Shown: in pieces, positions 22,775 through 32,190 of the stretch | How positions within the stretch are numbered: the stretch's first letter is position 1 | Layout of the letters: each line of letters begins with the position of its first letter | NCBI RefSeq assembly: GCF_902459645.1 | Contig: NZ_CABPSK010000002.1 | Span: 1,328,767-1,392,766, forward strand | Direction: 5' to 3' | Length of the DNA: 64,000 nucleotides | Origin: Pandoraea pneumonica | GTDB lineage: Bacteria; Pseudomonadota; Gammaproteobacteria; Burkholderiales; Burkholderiaceae | The notes under the pieces: model-generated | What the model was told of the DNA's origin: nothing | The model's database searches: none | Seen by the model: the letters and a program-made list of their open reading frames with translations, nothing else | Program-made: the position numbers and the translations under genes

Positions 22775-23476
22775 TTAATTATTGAGATTAAACCCGAAGG
22801 CCTTGACTGCCGTCGTCTCGACCGCGCGGCCGTTCTGCATCGCGGGCGTGCAGCGCATCTTGTTCGCAGATTCAATGGCGGCTTTATCAAGACGAGGGAA
22901 ACCGCTCGACTTGGTGACTTCTGCGCTCGTTACCCGGCCGTTCGCGCCGATGACGAGGCGCAACGTCGTCGTACCTTCTTCGGCGTTGCGGCGCGACATC
23001 GACGGGTAGATCAGCGGCGGATCCGGGCACTCGATCTTCAATCCTTCTACACGTCCCGGCGGTGCGGCAGCGGGGGCGGGCGTCGGCGGTGCCGGCGGCG
23101 CGGGTGGGGCCGTATCTTTCACTGGCTCGGATTGCTGCGGCGGGGCAACGGGTTCGGCCTTCTGCGTAATCGCATTCTCAGGCTGCACACGCGGCTTGGG
23201 CGGCGGCGGGGCGACCTTTGGCTTCGGCGGCTCTGGGGTCGGCTTCGGCGGCGTGGGCTGCGGCGGCGTCGGTGCGACTTGCGGCGGGATGATCGTGGCG
23301 GAGAAGACCGTCGGAACAATCGTCGCCTTCTCAGGCTCGTTGCGCAGTTGCGACAAACCAATGAGTGCGGCGAGGTGGACGGCCACAATCGCCACCGCGA
23401 TCGCGATCGCTCGCGGCGACGTTAACGGATCGCGGCTCGGCGTGAGCGCGAGGGTCGTAGGGGGCACGGTCGACAT
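22775..23476 (-). CDS. tonB: Energy-transducing protein TonB
   Basis: A 233-residue protein with an N-terminal signal anchor (IAIAVAIVAVHLAALIGLSQL), a long Pro/Lys/Glu-rich periplasm-spanning section, and a C-terminal TonB domain (YPSMSRRNAEEGTTTLRLVIG and SSGFPRLDKAAIESANKMRC). It transmits the proton-motive force to outer-membrane receptors for iron carriers and haem. It starts the tonB-exbB-exbD operon. No clear Fur box is visible immediately upstream. Confidence 0.95.
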   Translation of the reverse strand: MSTVPPTTLALTPSRDPLTSPRAIAIAVAIVAVHLAALIGLSQLRNEPEKATIVPTVFSATIIPPQVAPTPPQPTPPKPTPEPPKPKVAPPPPKPRVQPENAITQKAEPVAPPQQSEPVKDTAPPAPPAPPTPAPAAAPPGRVEGLKIECPDPPLIYPSMSRRNAEEGTTTLRLVIGANGRVTSAEVTKSSGFPRLDKAAIESANKMRCTPAMQNGRAVETTAVKAFGFNLNN

Positions 23477-23572
23477 GGTAACGGCTAGGGTACGCTAATT
23501 GCGGCGATGAACGGTGAGTGAAGCGCGCTGTGCGGAACTCGGGGTTCGGATGGGCCGGACGTGCGATCAAAG

Positions 23573-23600
23573 GAAAACCGCGCCAAGGGGCGCGGTCGGC
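23573..23600 (-). terminator. Terminator between the bfd unit and tonB
   Basis: Read on the minus strand, ACCGCGCC / GGCGCGGT with a short loop is followed by TTTTCCTTT. It would end the transcript from bfd and the small frame before the tonB promoter. Confidence 0.8.
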
Positions 23601-23640
23601 GAATACAGCGAATGCGCGAAGCAGACAGCCTGACGTGCAC

Positions 23641-23703
23641 TCACCTTCGAAACAGGAAGAACGATAAGCATAACGTCGATACAAAGCCAATCAGGAGTTC
23701 CAT
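23641..23703 (-). CDS. Putative 20-residue membrane peptide between bfd and tonB
   Basis: The frame MELLIGFVSTLCLSFFLFRR is preceded by a near-consensus ribosome site (GGAGGTGTCAA before the ATG, minus strand) and followed by a terminator. The peptide is one hydrophobic helix with a short basic end, typical of small inner-membrane proteins. It could be co-transcribed with bfd from the upstream Fur-box promoter. I recognise no family. The near-ideal ribosome site is the main evidence. Confidence 0.5.
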   Translation of the reverse strand: MELLIGFVSTLCLSFFLFRR

Positions 23704-23853
23704 TTGACACCTCCGGGGGTGACGCGAATCGCTGGCTGGCGCATGGCCGCCTGATGCGGTTGACCGCATGCGAGACGCCTGGCTGGCTCCCTTGCCTTCG
23801 CGACTTACCGCAGTGTCGCAACGGCGAATTCCTAACGGTTGGCGCGCGCTGAA

Positions 23854-24117
23854 TTACGCGGCCAACGCAAGTTCTTGCATGACGACGACTTCGGTCGTGG
23901 TCGTGGTGACGTCGCAAGCCGACTGGCAGCAGCCACCGCACGAGCGGCCACAGCAGGGCGTGGCACCCGCGACCATTTCTTGAACGTACGGACCGCACTT
24001 GCCGCAGCATAGGGCTACGCCGAGGTCGATCTGAAGATCTTCCATCGAGGTGGCGCCAGCGTCGAGACAGGCCTTGATCTGGCGCTCGGAGACGGATTTG
24101 CAGACACAGACGATCAT
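23854..24117 (-). CDS. bfd: Bacterioferritin-associated ferredoxin with Cys-rich tail
   Basis: An 87-residue [2Fe-2S] protein. Its first 50 residues match Bfd: Cys4 and Cys6 in MIVCVCKSVSERQ, and Cys38 and Cys41 in LCCGKCGPYVQ. Bfd reduces ferric iron stored in bacterioferritin so it can be released. Residues 51-69 form an additional segment with six more Cys, not present in the 64-residue E. coli protein, followed by a Thr/Val run. A Fur-box-like site precedes it, as expected for a gene induced by iron limitation; bfr lies nearby. Confidence 0.92.
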   Translation of the reverse strand: MIVCVCKSVSERQIKACLDAGATSMEDLQIDLGVALCCGKCGPYVQEMVAGATPCCGRSCGGCCQSACDVTTTTTEVVVMQELALAA

Positions 24118-24141
24118 GATGAAAACGTCAAAATGTAACAC

Positions 24142-24162
24142 TAATGAGAATAATTATTATTT
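24142..24162 (-). promoter_or_regulatory. Fur box upstream of bfd
   Basis: TAATGAGAATAATTATTATT closely fits the Fur consensus and lies 25 bases before the bfd start. It implies derepression of bfd (and perhaps the small downstream peptide) when iron is low. Confidence 0.8.
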
Positions 24163-24330
24163 AAGCAATCGGATTTTGCAAGCCCCAATGACCTATCCCA
24201 TGGCACGCACATGGATATACGGGTGTTTGAATCGGGCTAAACAGTTGGACGTCGTGGGAAGGTTGTGCAGCCCGAATTTGGGCTGAACGCCCGTGTGGCG
24301 GGCTTCGGCGGGCGGTGCCCGCCGTCCGGT

Positions 24331-25203
24331 TCAGTCGGCGAGCGCCGAGGCTGTTTTGATGGCCGTGTCGGTTGCGGGCCACACGGCACCGTCAATTCGA
24401 CCGATTTCGACGGTCTGCGCGACGGGCGGATTCACGAGCAGGCGGTCCGCCATGGTCTGAAGGGCGTGAACGTTCGCTGTCGTGAATAACTGCATATCGC
24501 CGCTCGCGCCGGGTGTGCGGGGAGCGCACAGATCATCCGCTTCGAGGCGGCGCTGCAATTGGCGGGCGATGGCGGCGCCGGTGTCGATGAGCGTCAGCGC
24601 GCCGCCGAAGCGCTGTTGTATTGCCGGGATCAGAAACGGGTAGTGCGTGCAGCCCAGCACCAGCGTGTCGGCCCCTTGCGCCACCATCGGTGCGACGTAG
24701 CGTTCGAGCAACGCCATGACGGCAGGGGAGTCGACGTCGCCCGCTTCGATGCGTTCCACGAGGCCGTGCCCCGGTTGGCAAAGAAAGCGCTGACCTTGCG
24801 CCGTGTGACGGGCGAGTAAGTCGGCGAAGCGCGCGCTACGCAGCGTGGCGGCCGTTGCCAGCACCCCGATCACGCCGCTGCGCGATGCGGTGGCGGCGGG
24901 CTTGATGCCAGGCTCCACGCCTACGACCGGCCACGACGCGTCGGCGCGCAACGCGGCGACGCCGTGAGCGGTGGCCGTGTTGCAGGCAACGACGAAGGCT
25001 TTGGCACCGCGCTCGCGCAGCCAACGCCCTACGGCGAGACTGCGCTCGGCAATGAAGGCATCGGGACGTTCGCCATAGGGGGCGAAGGCGGAGTCGGCCA
25101 CATAGAGCAGCGACTCGTGCGGGAGCAGGGCGCGTACGGCTTGGAGGACCGAGAGGCCGCCGAGACCGGAATCGAAGACGCCAATCGGCGCGTTGGAGGG
25201 CAT
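24331..25203 (-). CDS. murI: Glutamate racemase
   Basis: A 290-residue cytoplasmic enzyme making D-glutamate for peptidoglycan. The family landmarks are GVFDSGLGGLSVLQAVR at the N-terminus, the first catalytic Cys in VVACNTATAHG, and the second in LVLGCTHYPFLIP. A terminator-like stem ends only 13 bases before its start, so it has either its own short leader or read-through from bfr; no clear ribosome site is visible. Confidence 0.96.
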   Translation of the reverse strand: MPSNAPIGVFDSGLGGLSVLQAVRALLPHESLLYVADSAFAPYGERPDAFIAERSLAVGRWLRERGAKAFVVACNTATAHGVAALRADASWPVVGVEPGIKPAATASRSGVIGVLATAATLRSARFADLLARHTAQGQRFLCQPGHGLVERIEAGDVDSPAVMALLERYVAPMVAQGADTLVLGCTHYPFLIPAIQQRFGGALTLIDTGAAIARQLQRRLEADDLCAPRTPGASGDMQLFTTANVHALQTMADRLLVNPPVAQTVEIGRIDGAVWPATDTAIKTASALAD

Positions 25204-25216
25204 GGCAAATAGAAAA

Positions 25217-25237
25217 GGGCCGGCAAATTGCCGGCCC
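25217..25237 (-). terminator. Terminator between bfr and murI
   Basis: On the minus strand the palindrome GGGCCGGCAATTTGCCGGCCC is followed by TTTTCTATTT. A second stem, CAAAGCCCG / CGGGCTTTG, lies at 25251-25286, immediately past the bfr stop. Confidence 0.82.
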
Positions 25238-25305
25238 CGAAATTCTAGCGCAAAGCCCGTTGGGCGGTGTTGACCAGCGGGCTTTGTGCGTTTGTCTTAC
25301 GTGGT

Positions 25306-25785
25306 TCAGTCTTCGAACGAAGCCATGCCCGACTGTTGGTAGTTTTGCAGGCCGACCTTGGCGATCAGTTCGATCTGCGTTTCCAGCCAGTCGATGTGTT
25401 CTTCCGTGTCGTGGAGAATTTCGTTGAAGATTTCGCGCGAGACGAAGTCTTTCACGCTTTCGCAGTGGGCGACGCCTTCCTTGCAGGTCTTTTGCGAGAG
25501 GTATTCGAGCTTCAGGTCGCAAGCCAGAATTTCTTCCGTGTTCTCGCCGATGAGCAGCTTGTGGAGGTCTTGCAGGTTCGGCAGGCCGTCGAGCATGAAA
25601 ATGCGCTCGATGAGCTTGTCGGCGTGCTTCATCTCACCGATCGACTCGTCGTACTCGTGCTTGCCGAGCTTGTCGAGGCCCCAGTGTTTGTACATGCGGG
25701 CGTGCAGAAAGTACTGGTTGATCGCGGTCAGTTCGTTGGTGAGCTGAGCGTTGAGGAGTTCGAGGACTTTCTTGTCGCCTTTCAT
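25306..25785 (-). CDS. bfr: Bacterioferritin
   Basis: A 159-residue haem-containing ferritin. Compared without gaps to E. coli Bfr, the ferroxidase ligands Glu18, Glu51, His54, Glu94 and His130 are present, and Met52 is available for the bridging haem. Position 127, Glu in E. coli, is Thr here ([11 protein letters not shown]), although Glu128 is adjacent. Bfr oxidises and stores iron as a 24-mer; the companion bfd gene nearby would serve iron release. It is followed by two terminator-like stems. Confidence 0.95.
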   Translation of the reverse strand: MKGDKKVLELLNAQLTNELTAINQYFLHARMYKHWGLDKLGKHEYDESIGEMKHADKLIERIFMLDGLPNLQDLHKLLIGENTEEILACDLKLEYLSQKTCKEGVAHCESVKDFVSREIFNEILHDTEEHIDWLETQIELIAKVGLQNYQQSGMASFED

Positions 25786-25937
25786 TTCGGATCCCTATAT
25801 GCAGTTGTGCAATTTGCAAGCGGTTGAACGATAGCCTGAAAACCGCCGAAAGCCAAGCCCTGTAAGGCTTTTCGTGAACCGAGACACGAATGGTAACGCG
25901 ATCCATTCGCGTTGATTTTGCATCGTCTTTCGCAAGA

Positions 25938-25965
25938 AAAAGGCCCGGACAGTGCCGGGCCTTTG
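25938..25965 (-). terminator. Terminator after fumarase
   Basis: AAAGGCCCGG / CCGGGCCTTT with a short loop; on the minus strand it is followed by TTTTTC. It lies 24 bases past the fumarase stop. Confidence 0.9.
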
Positions 25966-25988
25966 ACTACAACATCGCTACCGCTGGA

Positions 25989-27512
25989 TTACTCCGCCGC
26001 GACCGGAATCTTACCGATCTTGGCTTGCCATTCCTTCGGGCCGGTTTGGTGCACCGACACGCCGGTGGCATCCACGGCGACGGTGACAGGCATGTCCTTC
26101 ACGTCGAATTCGTAGATGGCTTCCATGCCCAGGTCTTCGAAGGCCAGCACGCGTGCGGCGCGGATTGCCTTCGACACGAGGTAGGCGGCGCCGCCCACGG
26201 CCATCAGGTATGCAGCCTTGTGCTTCTTGATGGCTTCGATGGCAGCCGGGCCACGTTCCGACTTGCCGATCATGACGGCGAGGCCCGTCTTCGACAGCAT
26301 CATGTCGGTGAACTTGTCCATACGCGTGGACGTGGTCGGACCGGCCGGGCCGACGACTTCATCGCGTACCGGATCGACCGGGCCGACGTAATAAATCGCA
26401 CGGCCATTGAAGTCGACCGGCAGCGGCTCGCCCTTGGCGATCATGTCGGCGATGCGCTTGTGGGCAGCGTCGCGGCCCGTGAGCATCTTGCCCGAGAGCA
26501 GCAGGGTCTGACCCGGCTTCCAGCTGGCGACTTCTTCCGGCGTGAGCGTGTCGAGGTCGACGCGCTTGCTCGTCTCGGTGTTCGGTGCCCAGTGCACGTT
26601 CGGCCAGGCGTCGAGCGACGGAGCGGCGAGGAACGAGGGGCCCGAGCCGTCGAGCGTGAAGTGGGCGTGGCGCGTAGCGGCGCAGTTCGGGATCATCGCG
26701 ACCGGCTTCGACGCGGCGTGCGTCGGGTAGTCGAGAATCTTCACGTCCAGCACGGTGGCCAGACCGCCGAGACCTTGCGCGCCGATACCCAGTGCGTTGA
26801 CCTTCTCGAACAGCTCGATACGCAGCTCTTCGTTCCAGTTTTGCGGGCCGCGCTTGATCACGTCATGAATGTCGATCGGGTCCATGAGCGATTCTTTGGC
26901 GAGCACCATGGCTTTCTCGGCCGTGCCACCGATACCGATGCCGAGCATGCCCGGCGGGCACCAACCGGCGCCCATCGTCGGCACGGTCTTCACCACCCAG
27001 TCGACGATCGAATCGGACGGGTTGAGCATCACGAACTTCGACTTGTTTTCCGAGCCGCCGCCCTTGGCTGCGACCGTGATGTCGACCTTGTCGCCTTCCA
27101 CGATCTCGTAGTGGATGACAGCGGGCGTGTTGTCCTTCGTGTTCTTACGGCCGGCTTCGGGCGGGGCGACGATCGAGGCGCGCAGGACGTTGTCCGGGTG
27201 CATGTAAGCCTGACGCACGCCTTCGTTGATCATGTCGGTGAGGCTGCGCTTGGCATCCCACTGCACGTTCATGCCGACCTTCACGAAGACCGTCACGATC
27301 CCGGTGTCCTGACACAGCGGACGGTGGCCTTCGGCGCACATGCGGCTGTTGGTCAGAATCTGTGCGATGGCATCTTTAGCAGCGGGGCTTTCTTCGGCCT
27401 CGTAGGCGCGGCCCAGTGCTTGGATGTAATCGTCCGGATGGTAGTAGCTGATGTATTGCAGGGCACCGGCGACGCTCTGAATGACGTCGTCTTCTTTAAT
27501 GACGGTAGACAT
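25989..27512 (-). CDS. Class I fumarate hydratase (iron-sulfur)
   Basis: A 507-residue [4Fe-4S] fumarase that interconverts fumarate and malate. It contains both domains of the single-chain class I enzymes: an N-terminal cluster domain (RPLCQDTGIVTVFVKVG, WCPPGMLGIGIGGTAEKA, NALGIGAQGLGG, CAATRHAHFTLDG) and a C-terminal domain (TGRDAAHKRIADM, GPAGPTTSTRMDKFT, GGAAYLVSKAIRAARV). These enzymes are oxygen-sensitive. The YqhA-like gene lies upstream on the same strand. Confidence 0.95.
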   Translation of the reverse strand: MSTVIKEDDVIQSVAGALQYISYYHPDDYIQALGRAYEAEESPAAKDAIAQILTNSRMCAEGHRPLCQDTGIVTVFVKVGMNVQWDAKRSLTDMINEGVRQAYMHPDNVLRASIVAPPEAGRKNTKDNTPAVIHYEIVEGDKVDITVAAKGGGSENKSKFVMLNPSDSIVDWVVKTVPTMGAGWCPPGMLGIGIGGTAEKAMVLAKESLMDPIDIHDVIKRGPQNWNEELRIELFEKVNALGIGAQGLGGLATVLDVKILDYPTHAASKPVAMIPNCAATRHAHFTLDGSGPSFLAAPSLDAWPNVHWAPNTETSKRVDLDTLTPEEVASWKPGQTLLLSGKMLTGRDAAHKRIADMIAKGEPLPVDFNGRAIYYVGPVDPVRDEVVGPAGPTTSTRMDKFTDMMLSKTGLAVMIGKSERGPAAIEAIKKHKAAYLMAVGGAAYLVSKAIRAARVLAFEDLGMEAIYEFDVKDMPVTVAVDATGVSVHQTGPKEWQAKIGKIPVAAE

Positions 27513-27549
27513 GAAACGGCTCTCGACTTAGTGGGGACTTGGTGAGGAT

Positions 27550-28122
27550 TTAGTGGGTATTGGTATTGGGTACAGCTTGGGGGGTAGCGTATGCCGGGGC
27601 GTGGCTGTCGTTGGTCATTTTGTTGACCACGGCCATCACGACGGCAGAAAGCAGGAACGAGATGTGGATAACGACTTGCCACATGATCGTGTGCGGCGTC
27701 TGTTGCGCCGCATCGATAAACGTTTTGAGCAGGTGGATCGACGAGATGCTGATGAGCGCCATCGAGAGTTTCACCTTGAGCACACCGGCATTCACGTGAT
27801 CGAGCCATTCGGGCTCGTCGGGGTGGCCTTCCACGCCGAGGCGGGAGACGAAGGTCTCGTAGCCGCCGATGATCACCATGATGAGCAGGTTCGAGATCAT
27901 CACCACATCGATCAGGCCGAGCACGACGAGCATGATCTGCGTTTCGTCGAAGCTTGCTGCGTGGGTGACGAGGTGCCAGAGTTCGGCGAGGAATTTATAG
28001 ACGTAGACGCCTTGCGCAGCGATCAGGCCGAGGTAGAGCGGCAGTTGCAGCCAGCGGCTGAAGAAAATGATGCGAGGCAGCGGGCGCATCGGCGCGTCGG
28101 AGGGGCGGCCGGGAGTCGACAT
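27550..28122 (-). CDS. YqhA family (UPF0114) membrane protein
   Basis: A 190-residue inner-membrane protein with about four hydrophobic segments: [56 protein letters not shown] (the most conserved part of UPF0114), [20 protein letters not shown], and [17 protein letters not shown]. Function is unknown. It is 37 bases upstream of the fumarase gene on the same strand and may be co-transcribed. Confidence 0.88.
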   Translation of the reverse strand: MSTPGRPSDAPMRPLPRIIFFSRWLQLPLYLGLIAAQGVYVYKFLAELWHLVTHAASFDETQIMLVVLGLIDVVMISNLLIMVIIGGYETFVSRLGVEGHPDEPEWLDHVNAGVLKVKLSMALISISSIHLLKTFIDAAQQTPHTIMWQVVIHISFLLSAVVMAVVNKMTNDSHAPAYATPQAVPNTNTH

Positions 28123-28291
28123 GGCAATCTTGACGAAGTGGGGGACATTCGCCTGCGCCCGAAGCCGCAGGCCATTTTTATCAAATCAACATCAATCGAA
28201 GCATTTGAAGCGTTTGAAGCATCTGGCTGGTCTCGTGATACGAAAACCGGCACCGGCGGCATTTTACAACGTCTTGCCGCCGGGGCTGCCG

Positions 28292-29278
28292 CTATCTGGC
28301 GGCAACCTTTTTCGCCGCCCCGGCACTTGGCAGCGCGGCCAGCACGATGCCCGAGACCGTCAGCGCGAGTGCAGCCCCTTGGGCGATCGTCAGTTGTTCG
28401 CCCAGAAACACGACGCCGTAGGCCGTTGCTGCGACCGGTACCATCGCCGTGAAAACGCCCGCCAACTGGGCGCTCACATGCCGAATGCCGCGCATCCAGA
28501 GGAAGAACGAGAACACGCTGGCGGCGAGTCCGTACCAGACGATGAGCGCCCAGTGACCGGGCGTGAGCGCCGAGTAATCGACGGCCATCAGCCCGACGAT
28601 ACCCAGCGGCAGCATCATCGCGCCACCGAGCAGGTGGGTGTAAGCGCAGATATCGATGGCGGCCATCTCCGAGGCCAGACGCTTGGAGACGATCACGTAG
28701 ATCCCCTCGCAAACCACCGCGCCCAGCACCAGCGCGTTGCCCAGCCACGCATTGCTGCTCGATCCAGCGGCCCCGGCCCCGTGCGAATCGCCGCGCGACA
28801 GATTCAGCAGCGCCACACCGAGAATCGCGAGGCCAATGCTAACCAGCGTGCGCCGCGACGGATGCTCGCGCAGCACGGCCCATGAGAGCAGGGCGACGCA
28901 GGCGGGCAGCGTGGCGGTAATCACCCCAGCAGCCGTCGCCGTGGTCTGCCGCACGCCGTAGAGCATCAGCAGCGTGAAGAGAAACGTGCCGAAGAACGTC
29001 TGCACGAAAAGGTTGCGCCATTGCGAGCGGGTGACGAGTCGCATTCTCGCCGGGCGATAACGCGGGGCGAGGGCGATGACGGCGATCACGAAGCGCCAGA
29101 GTGCGAAGGCGGCCACGGGCATGACGGCGACCATGGTTTTCCCGATGCCCACATTGGTGCCGACAAAGAACATCGCGAGCGCCAGAGCGAAGCTTGGAAA
29201 GCGGGCAAACAGCCGGTCGGTCGACGAGGGCAGCGCTTGTGCGGCGGGCGTCGAAGGGGGCGAAGAGGTCGAATTCAC
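28292..29278 (-). CDS. EamA/DMT-family transporter
   Basis: A 328-residue protein with ten predicted membrane helices in two EamA repeats. The first repeat starts near FALALAMFFVGTNVGIGKTMV and includes TATAAGVITATLPACVALLSW; the second includes LGNALVLGAVVCEGIYVIVSKRLA and GVFTAMVPVAATAYGVVFLGEQL. It is a drug/metabolite exporter of unknown substrate. I prefer a GTG start at 29278 with GGAG upstream; the frame is open to 29404 but that extension is basic and unlike the family. Confidence 0.85.
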   Translation of the reverse strand: MNSTSSPPSTPAAQALPSSTDRLFARFPSFALALAMFFVGTNVGIGKTMVAVMPVAAFALWRFVIAVIALAPRYRPARMRLVTRSQWRNLFVQTFFGTFLFTLLMLYGVRQTTATAAGVITATLPACVALLSWAVLREHPSRRTLVSIGLAILGVALLNLSRGDSHGAGAAGSSSNAWLGNALVLGAVVCEGIYVIVSKRLASEMAAIDICAYTHLLGGAMMLPLGIVGLMAVDYSALTPGHWALIVWYGLAASVFSFFLWMRGIRHVSAQLAGVFTAMVPVAATAYGVVFLGEQLTIAQGAALALTVSGIVLAALPSAGAAKKVAAR

Positions 29279-29515
29279 GGGCGCTCCGGGCGAGTCCGGG
29301 GTTGGCGGGATAGGGATGATGCGGGTAGGATTGTAGCGAATACGCCACGGTCTGCTGCACCGCAGTGACGCGCTTACGTGAGTCCCGCACGCGAGAGACG
29401 TCACGCGGGTGCACCAGTGTAAGGCGTTAGTAAGTCGCTCGTCTTAATGTGGCGTTAGCGATTTGTTTTGGCTTGATTGCAATGGTTTTTGCATATCCAT
29501 AAGAGGGGACAACTC

Positions 29516-31498
29516 ATGGCAGCAATTGAATCGGTATTGCAGGAGCAGCGCGTCTTCGCGCCGCCGCAGGCGCTTGTCGCCAAAGCGAACATCTCCGGCA
29601 TGCCCGCCTATGAGGCGCTGTGCGCCGAGGCCGAGAAAGATTACGAGGGATTCTGGGCGCGTCAGGCGCGCGAGAATCTGGCCTGGCACAAGCCGTTCAC
29701 CAAAGTCCTTGATGAGACCCAAGCCCCGTTCTACACGTGGTTCGAAGATGGTCAACTCAACGCGTCTTACAACTGTCTGGACCGCCAAATCGAAGCGGGT
29801 CTGGGCGACAAAACCGCCATTCTCTTTGAAGCCGACGACGGCACGGTGACCCCGGTTACCTACCGCGACCTGCTCTCGCGCGTGAATCGCTTTGCGAACG
29901 CGCTCAAGGCAAAGGGCGTGAAGAAGGGCGATCGCGTCGTGATCTACATGCCGATGTCGATCGAAGGCGTGGTGGCCATGCAGGCTTGCGCGCGTATCGG
30001 CGCGACGCACTCGGTGGTGTTCGGTGGCTTCTCGGCCAAATCGCTGAACGAACGTGTGATCGACGCGGGCGCCGTGGCGATCGTGACGGCTGACGAGCAG
30101 ATGCGCGGCGGAAAGGCGCTGCCGCTCAAGGCGATCGTCGACGAAGCGCTGGGCATGGGCGGTTGCGATCACGTGAAGTCGGTGATCGTCTATCGCCGCA
30201 CGGGCGGCAATGTGACGATGCAGGCCGGGCGTGACGAAGTGCTGCAAGACTTGGTCGCGACGCAATCGGACAAGTGCGAGCCGGAGTGGGTGGGCGCGGA
30301 GCATCCGCTGTTCATTCTTTACACGTCGGGTTCGACGGGTAAGCCGAAGGGCGTGCAGCACAGCACGGGCGGCTATTTGCTGTGGGCGTCGCTCACGATG
30401 CAATGGACGTTCGACATCAAGCCGGACGACGTTTTCTGGTGCACGGCCGACATCGGCTGGATCACTGGTCACACGTACATCGCCTACGGCCCGCTCGCGG
30501 TCGGTGCGACGCAGGTGGTGTTCGAAGGTGTGCCGACGTATCCGAACGCTGGCCGTTTCTGGGAAATGATCGGCCGCCACAAGGTGTCGGTGTTCTACAC
30601 CGCGCCGACGGCGATTCGTTCGCTGATCAAGGCGGCGGAACAGGCCCCGGACGTGCATCCGAAGAAATACGATCTGTCGTCGCTGCGCATTCTCGGGTCG
30701 GTCGGTGAGCCGATCAATCCGGAAGCGTGGATGTGGTACTACGAAAACATTGGCGGCGGCCGTTGCCCGATCGTTGATACGTGGTGGCAGACGGAGACGG
30801 GTGGTCATGTGATCACGCCGCTGCCGGGCGCGACGCCGCTGGTGCCGGGTTCGTGCACGCTGGGGTTGCCGGGTATCGATGTGGCGATTGTCGACGAGAC
30901 CGGTCAGGACGTGCCGAACGGTCAGGGCGGCATGCTGGTCATCAAGCGTGCGTGGCCGTCGATGATTCGTACGATCTGGGGCGATCCGGAGCGTTACAAG
31001 TCGAGCTACTTCCCGCCGGAGTTGGGCGGCAAGATTTATCTGGCGGGTGACGGTTCGATTCGCGATGCGAAGACGGGGTACTTCACGATCATGGGGCGTA
31101 TCGACGACGTGCTGAACGTCTCGGGTCACCGCATGGGCACGATGGAGATCGAGTCGGCGCTGGTGGCGAACCCGATCGTGGCGGAAGCTGCGGTGGTGGG
31201 CCGTCCGGACGATACGACGGGTGAGGCGATTGTGGCGTTTGTGGTGCTCAAGCGTTCGCGCCCGACGGGCGACGAGGCGAAGCAACTGGCGCTGGAGTTG
31301 CGTAACTGGGTGGGTAAGGAGATCGGTCCGATCGCCAAGCCGAAGGACATCCGCTTCGGTGACAACCTGCCGAAGACGCGTTCGGGCAAGATCATGCGCC
31401 GTCTGTTGCGCGTGATTGCGAAGGGCGAGGAGATTACGCAAGACACCTCCACGCTGGAAAACCCGGCGATTCTCGAGCAACTCAAGCAAGCGCAGTAA
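29516..31498 (+). CDS. acs: Acetyl-CoA synthetase
   Basis: A 660-residue AMP-forming enzyme that activates acetate through acetyl-AMP. Landmarks are the ATP-binding motif [52 protein letters not shown], the hinge aspartate region [21 protein letters not shown], and the C-terminal [11 protein letters not shown] with the acetylation-regulated Lys. The length is standard. The start at 29516 follows AAGAGGGG. The downstream DUF4212/symporter pair resembles acetate-type permease pairs and may supply its substrate. Confidence 0.96.
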   Translation: MAAIESVLQEQRVFAPPQALVAKANISGMPAYEALCAEAEKDYEGFWARQARENLAWHKPFTKVLDETQAPFYTWFEDGQLNASYNCLDRQIEAGLGDKTAILFEADDGTVTPVTYRDLLSRVNRFANALKAKGVKKGDRVVIYMPMSIEGVVAMQACARIGATHSVVFGGFSAKSLNERVIDAGAVAIVTADEQMRGGKALPLKAIVDEALGMGGCDHVKSVIVYRRTGGNVTMQAGRDEVLQDLVATQSDKCEPEWVGAEHPLFILYTSGSTGKPKGVQHSTGGYLLWASLTMQWTFDIKPDDVFWCTADIGWITGHTYIAYGPLAVGATQVVFEGVPTYPNAGRFWEMIGRHKVSVFYTAPTAIRSLIKAAEQAPDVHPKKYDLSSLRILGSVGEPINPEAWMWYYENIGGGRCPIVDTWWQTETGGHVITPLPGATPLVPGSCTLGLPGIDVAIVDETGQDVPNGQGGMLVIKRAWPSMIRTIWGDPERYKSSYFPPELGGKIYLAGDGSIRDAKTGYFTIMGRIDDVLNVSGHRMGTMEIESALVANPIVAEAAVVGRPDDTTGEAIVAFVVLKRSRPTGDEAKQLALELRNWVGKEIGPIAKPKDIRFGDNLPKTRSGKIMRRLLRVIAKGEEITQDTSTLENPAILEQLKQAQ

Positions 31499-31505
31499 GT
31501 TGGCT

Positions 31506-31573
31506 GCCGCGTCGTCGAAGTGTGGCGACGCGGCGGTGTGGCGTGGGGCGTCATCGTGAGTGGTGACGCCCCA
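31506..31573 (+). terminator. Two adjacent hairpins after acs
   Basis: Perfect stems GCCGCGTCG / CGACGCGGC (31506-31534) and TGGGGCGTCA / TGACGCCCCA (31544-31573) lie within 75 bases of the acs stop. Neither has a T run, so they may terminate weakly or stabilise the acs mRNA end. Confidence 0.5.
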
Positions 31574-31719
31574 TGTCGCATGAGGCATGCGCTGCGATGG
31601 TTTTTTGACGCCATTTCTGGCGTTCTTTCCGTGCGCATGGGCTGACGACTGCGAGCGTCGACACAACATCCCCTATGCAGTGCCGATGGGGCTTCCGTCA
31701 GGTGACTGACCGCGCGCCG

Positions 31720-32190
31720 ATGGTGAATCCTTTGAAGACCCGTAACGGCGACTCGACAGCGACATCGGGCCAGACCGACGACCTGCCGCGCAATTCGCAT
31801 TGGCATCGGGAGGCGGCGGCCATCGCTGCGCGCCACTGGCACCGCACGTTGTGGCTGGTGGCGGTGTTGATGGTGATCGGCTTCGTGGTGACGTTCGTGC
31901 CGCAGTTCTGGGCGCGCGAATGGATGTCGGTGAGATTTGCAGGCTGGCCGATACCGTTCTATATGGGCGCACAGGGATCGATCCTGATCGATATCGGGTT
32001 GATCGTTATCTATGCGTTGATCCAGCGTCGCAACGACGCGCGGTATCACGGTGAGTTGCAAGCGCTGCGCCGGGCGCGTAGTGACAGTCTTGGGCTTGGT
32101 GATGCGGCTGGGACTGGAATTGCTGGCGGTGTGCAGAATGCCACTTCTCGTATGACATCTCGCGCCACATCGGCGCCGAATTCCCAATGA
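31720..32190 (+). CDS. DUF4212 small subunit of sodium/solute symporter
   Basis: A protein of about 156 residues with two membrane helices: RTLWLVAVLMVIGFVVTFVPQFW and FYMGAQGSILIDIGLIVIYAL. The core RFAGWPIPFYMGAQGS is typical of DUF4212, which is nearly always encoded just before a large solute symporter, as here. A hydrophilic tail of about 50 residues after the second helix makes it longer than usual. It overlaps the next start by four bases (ATGA). The start is uncertain; 31675 is an alternative. Confidence 0.8.
   Translation: MVNPLKTRNGDSTATSGQTDDLPRNSHWHREAAAIAARHWHRTLWLVAVLMVIGFVVTFVPQFWAREWMSVRFAGWPIPFYMGAQGSILIDIGLIVIYALIQRRNDARYHGELQALRRARSDSLGLGDAAGTGIAGGVQNATSRMTSRATSAPNSQ

Noticed and set aside
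23567-24010. A 147-residue minus-strand frame overlapping bfd and the small peptide
   Set aside because: It runs out of frame through bfd and has no recognisable domain; the 20-residue frame with its ribosome site is better supported.
29444-31669. A 741-residue minus-strand frame opposite acs
   Set aside because: It mirrors the acs gene, is Arg/His-rich and has no domain or ribosome site.
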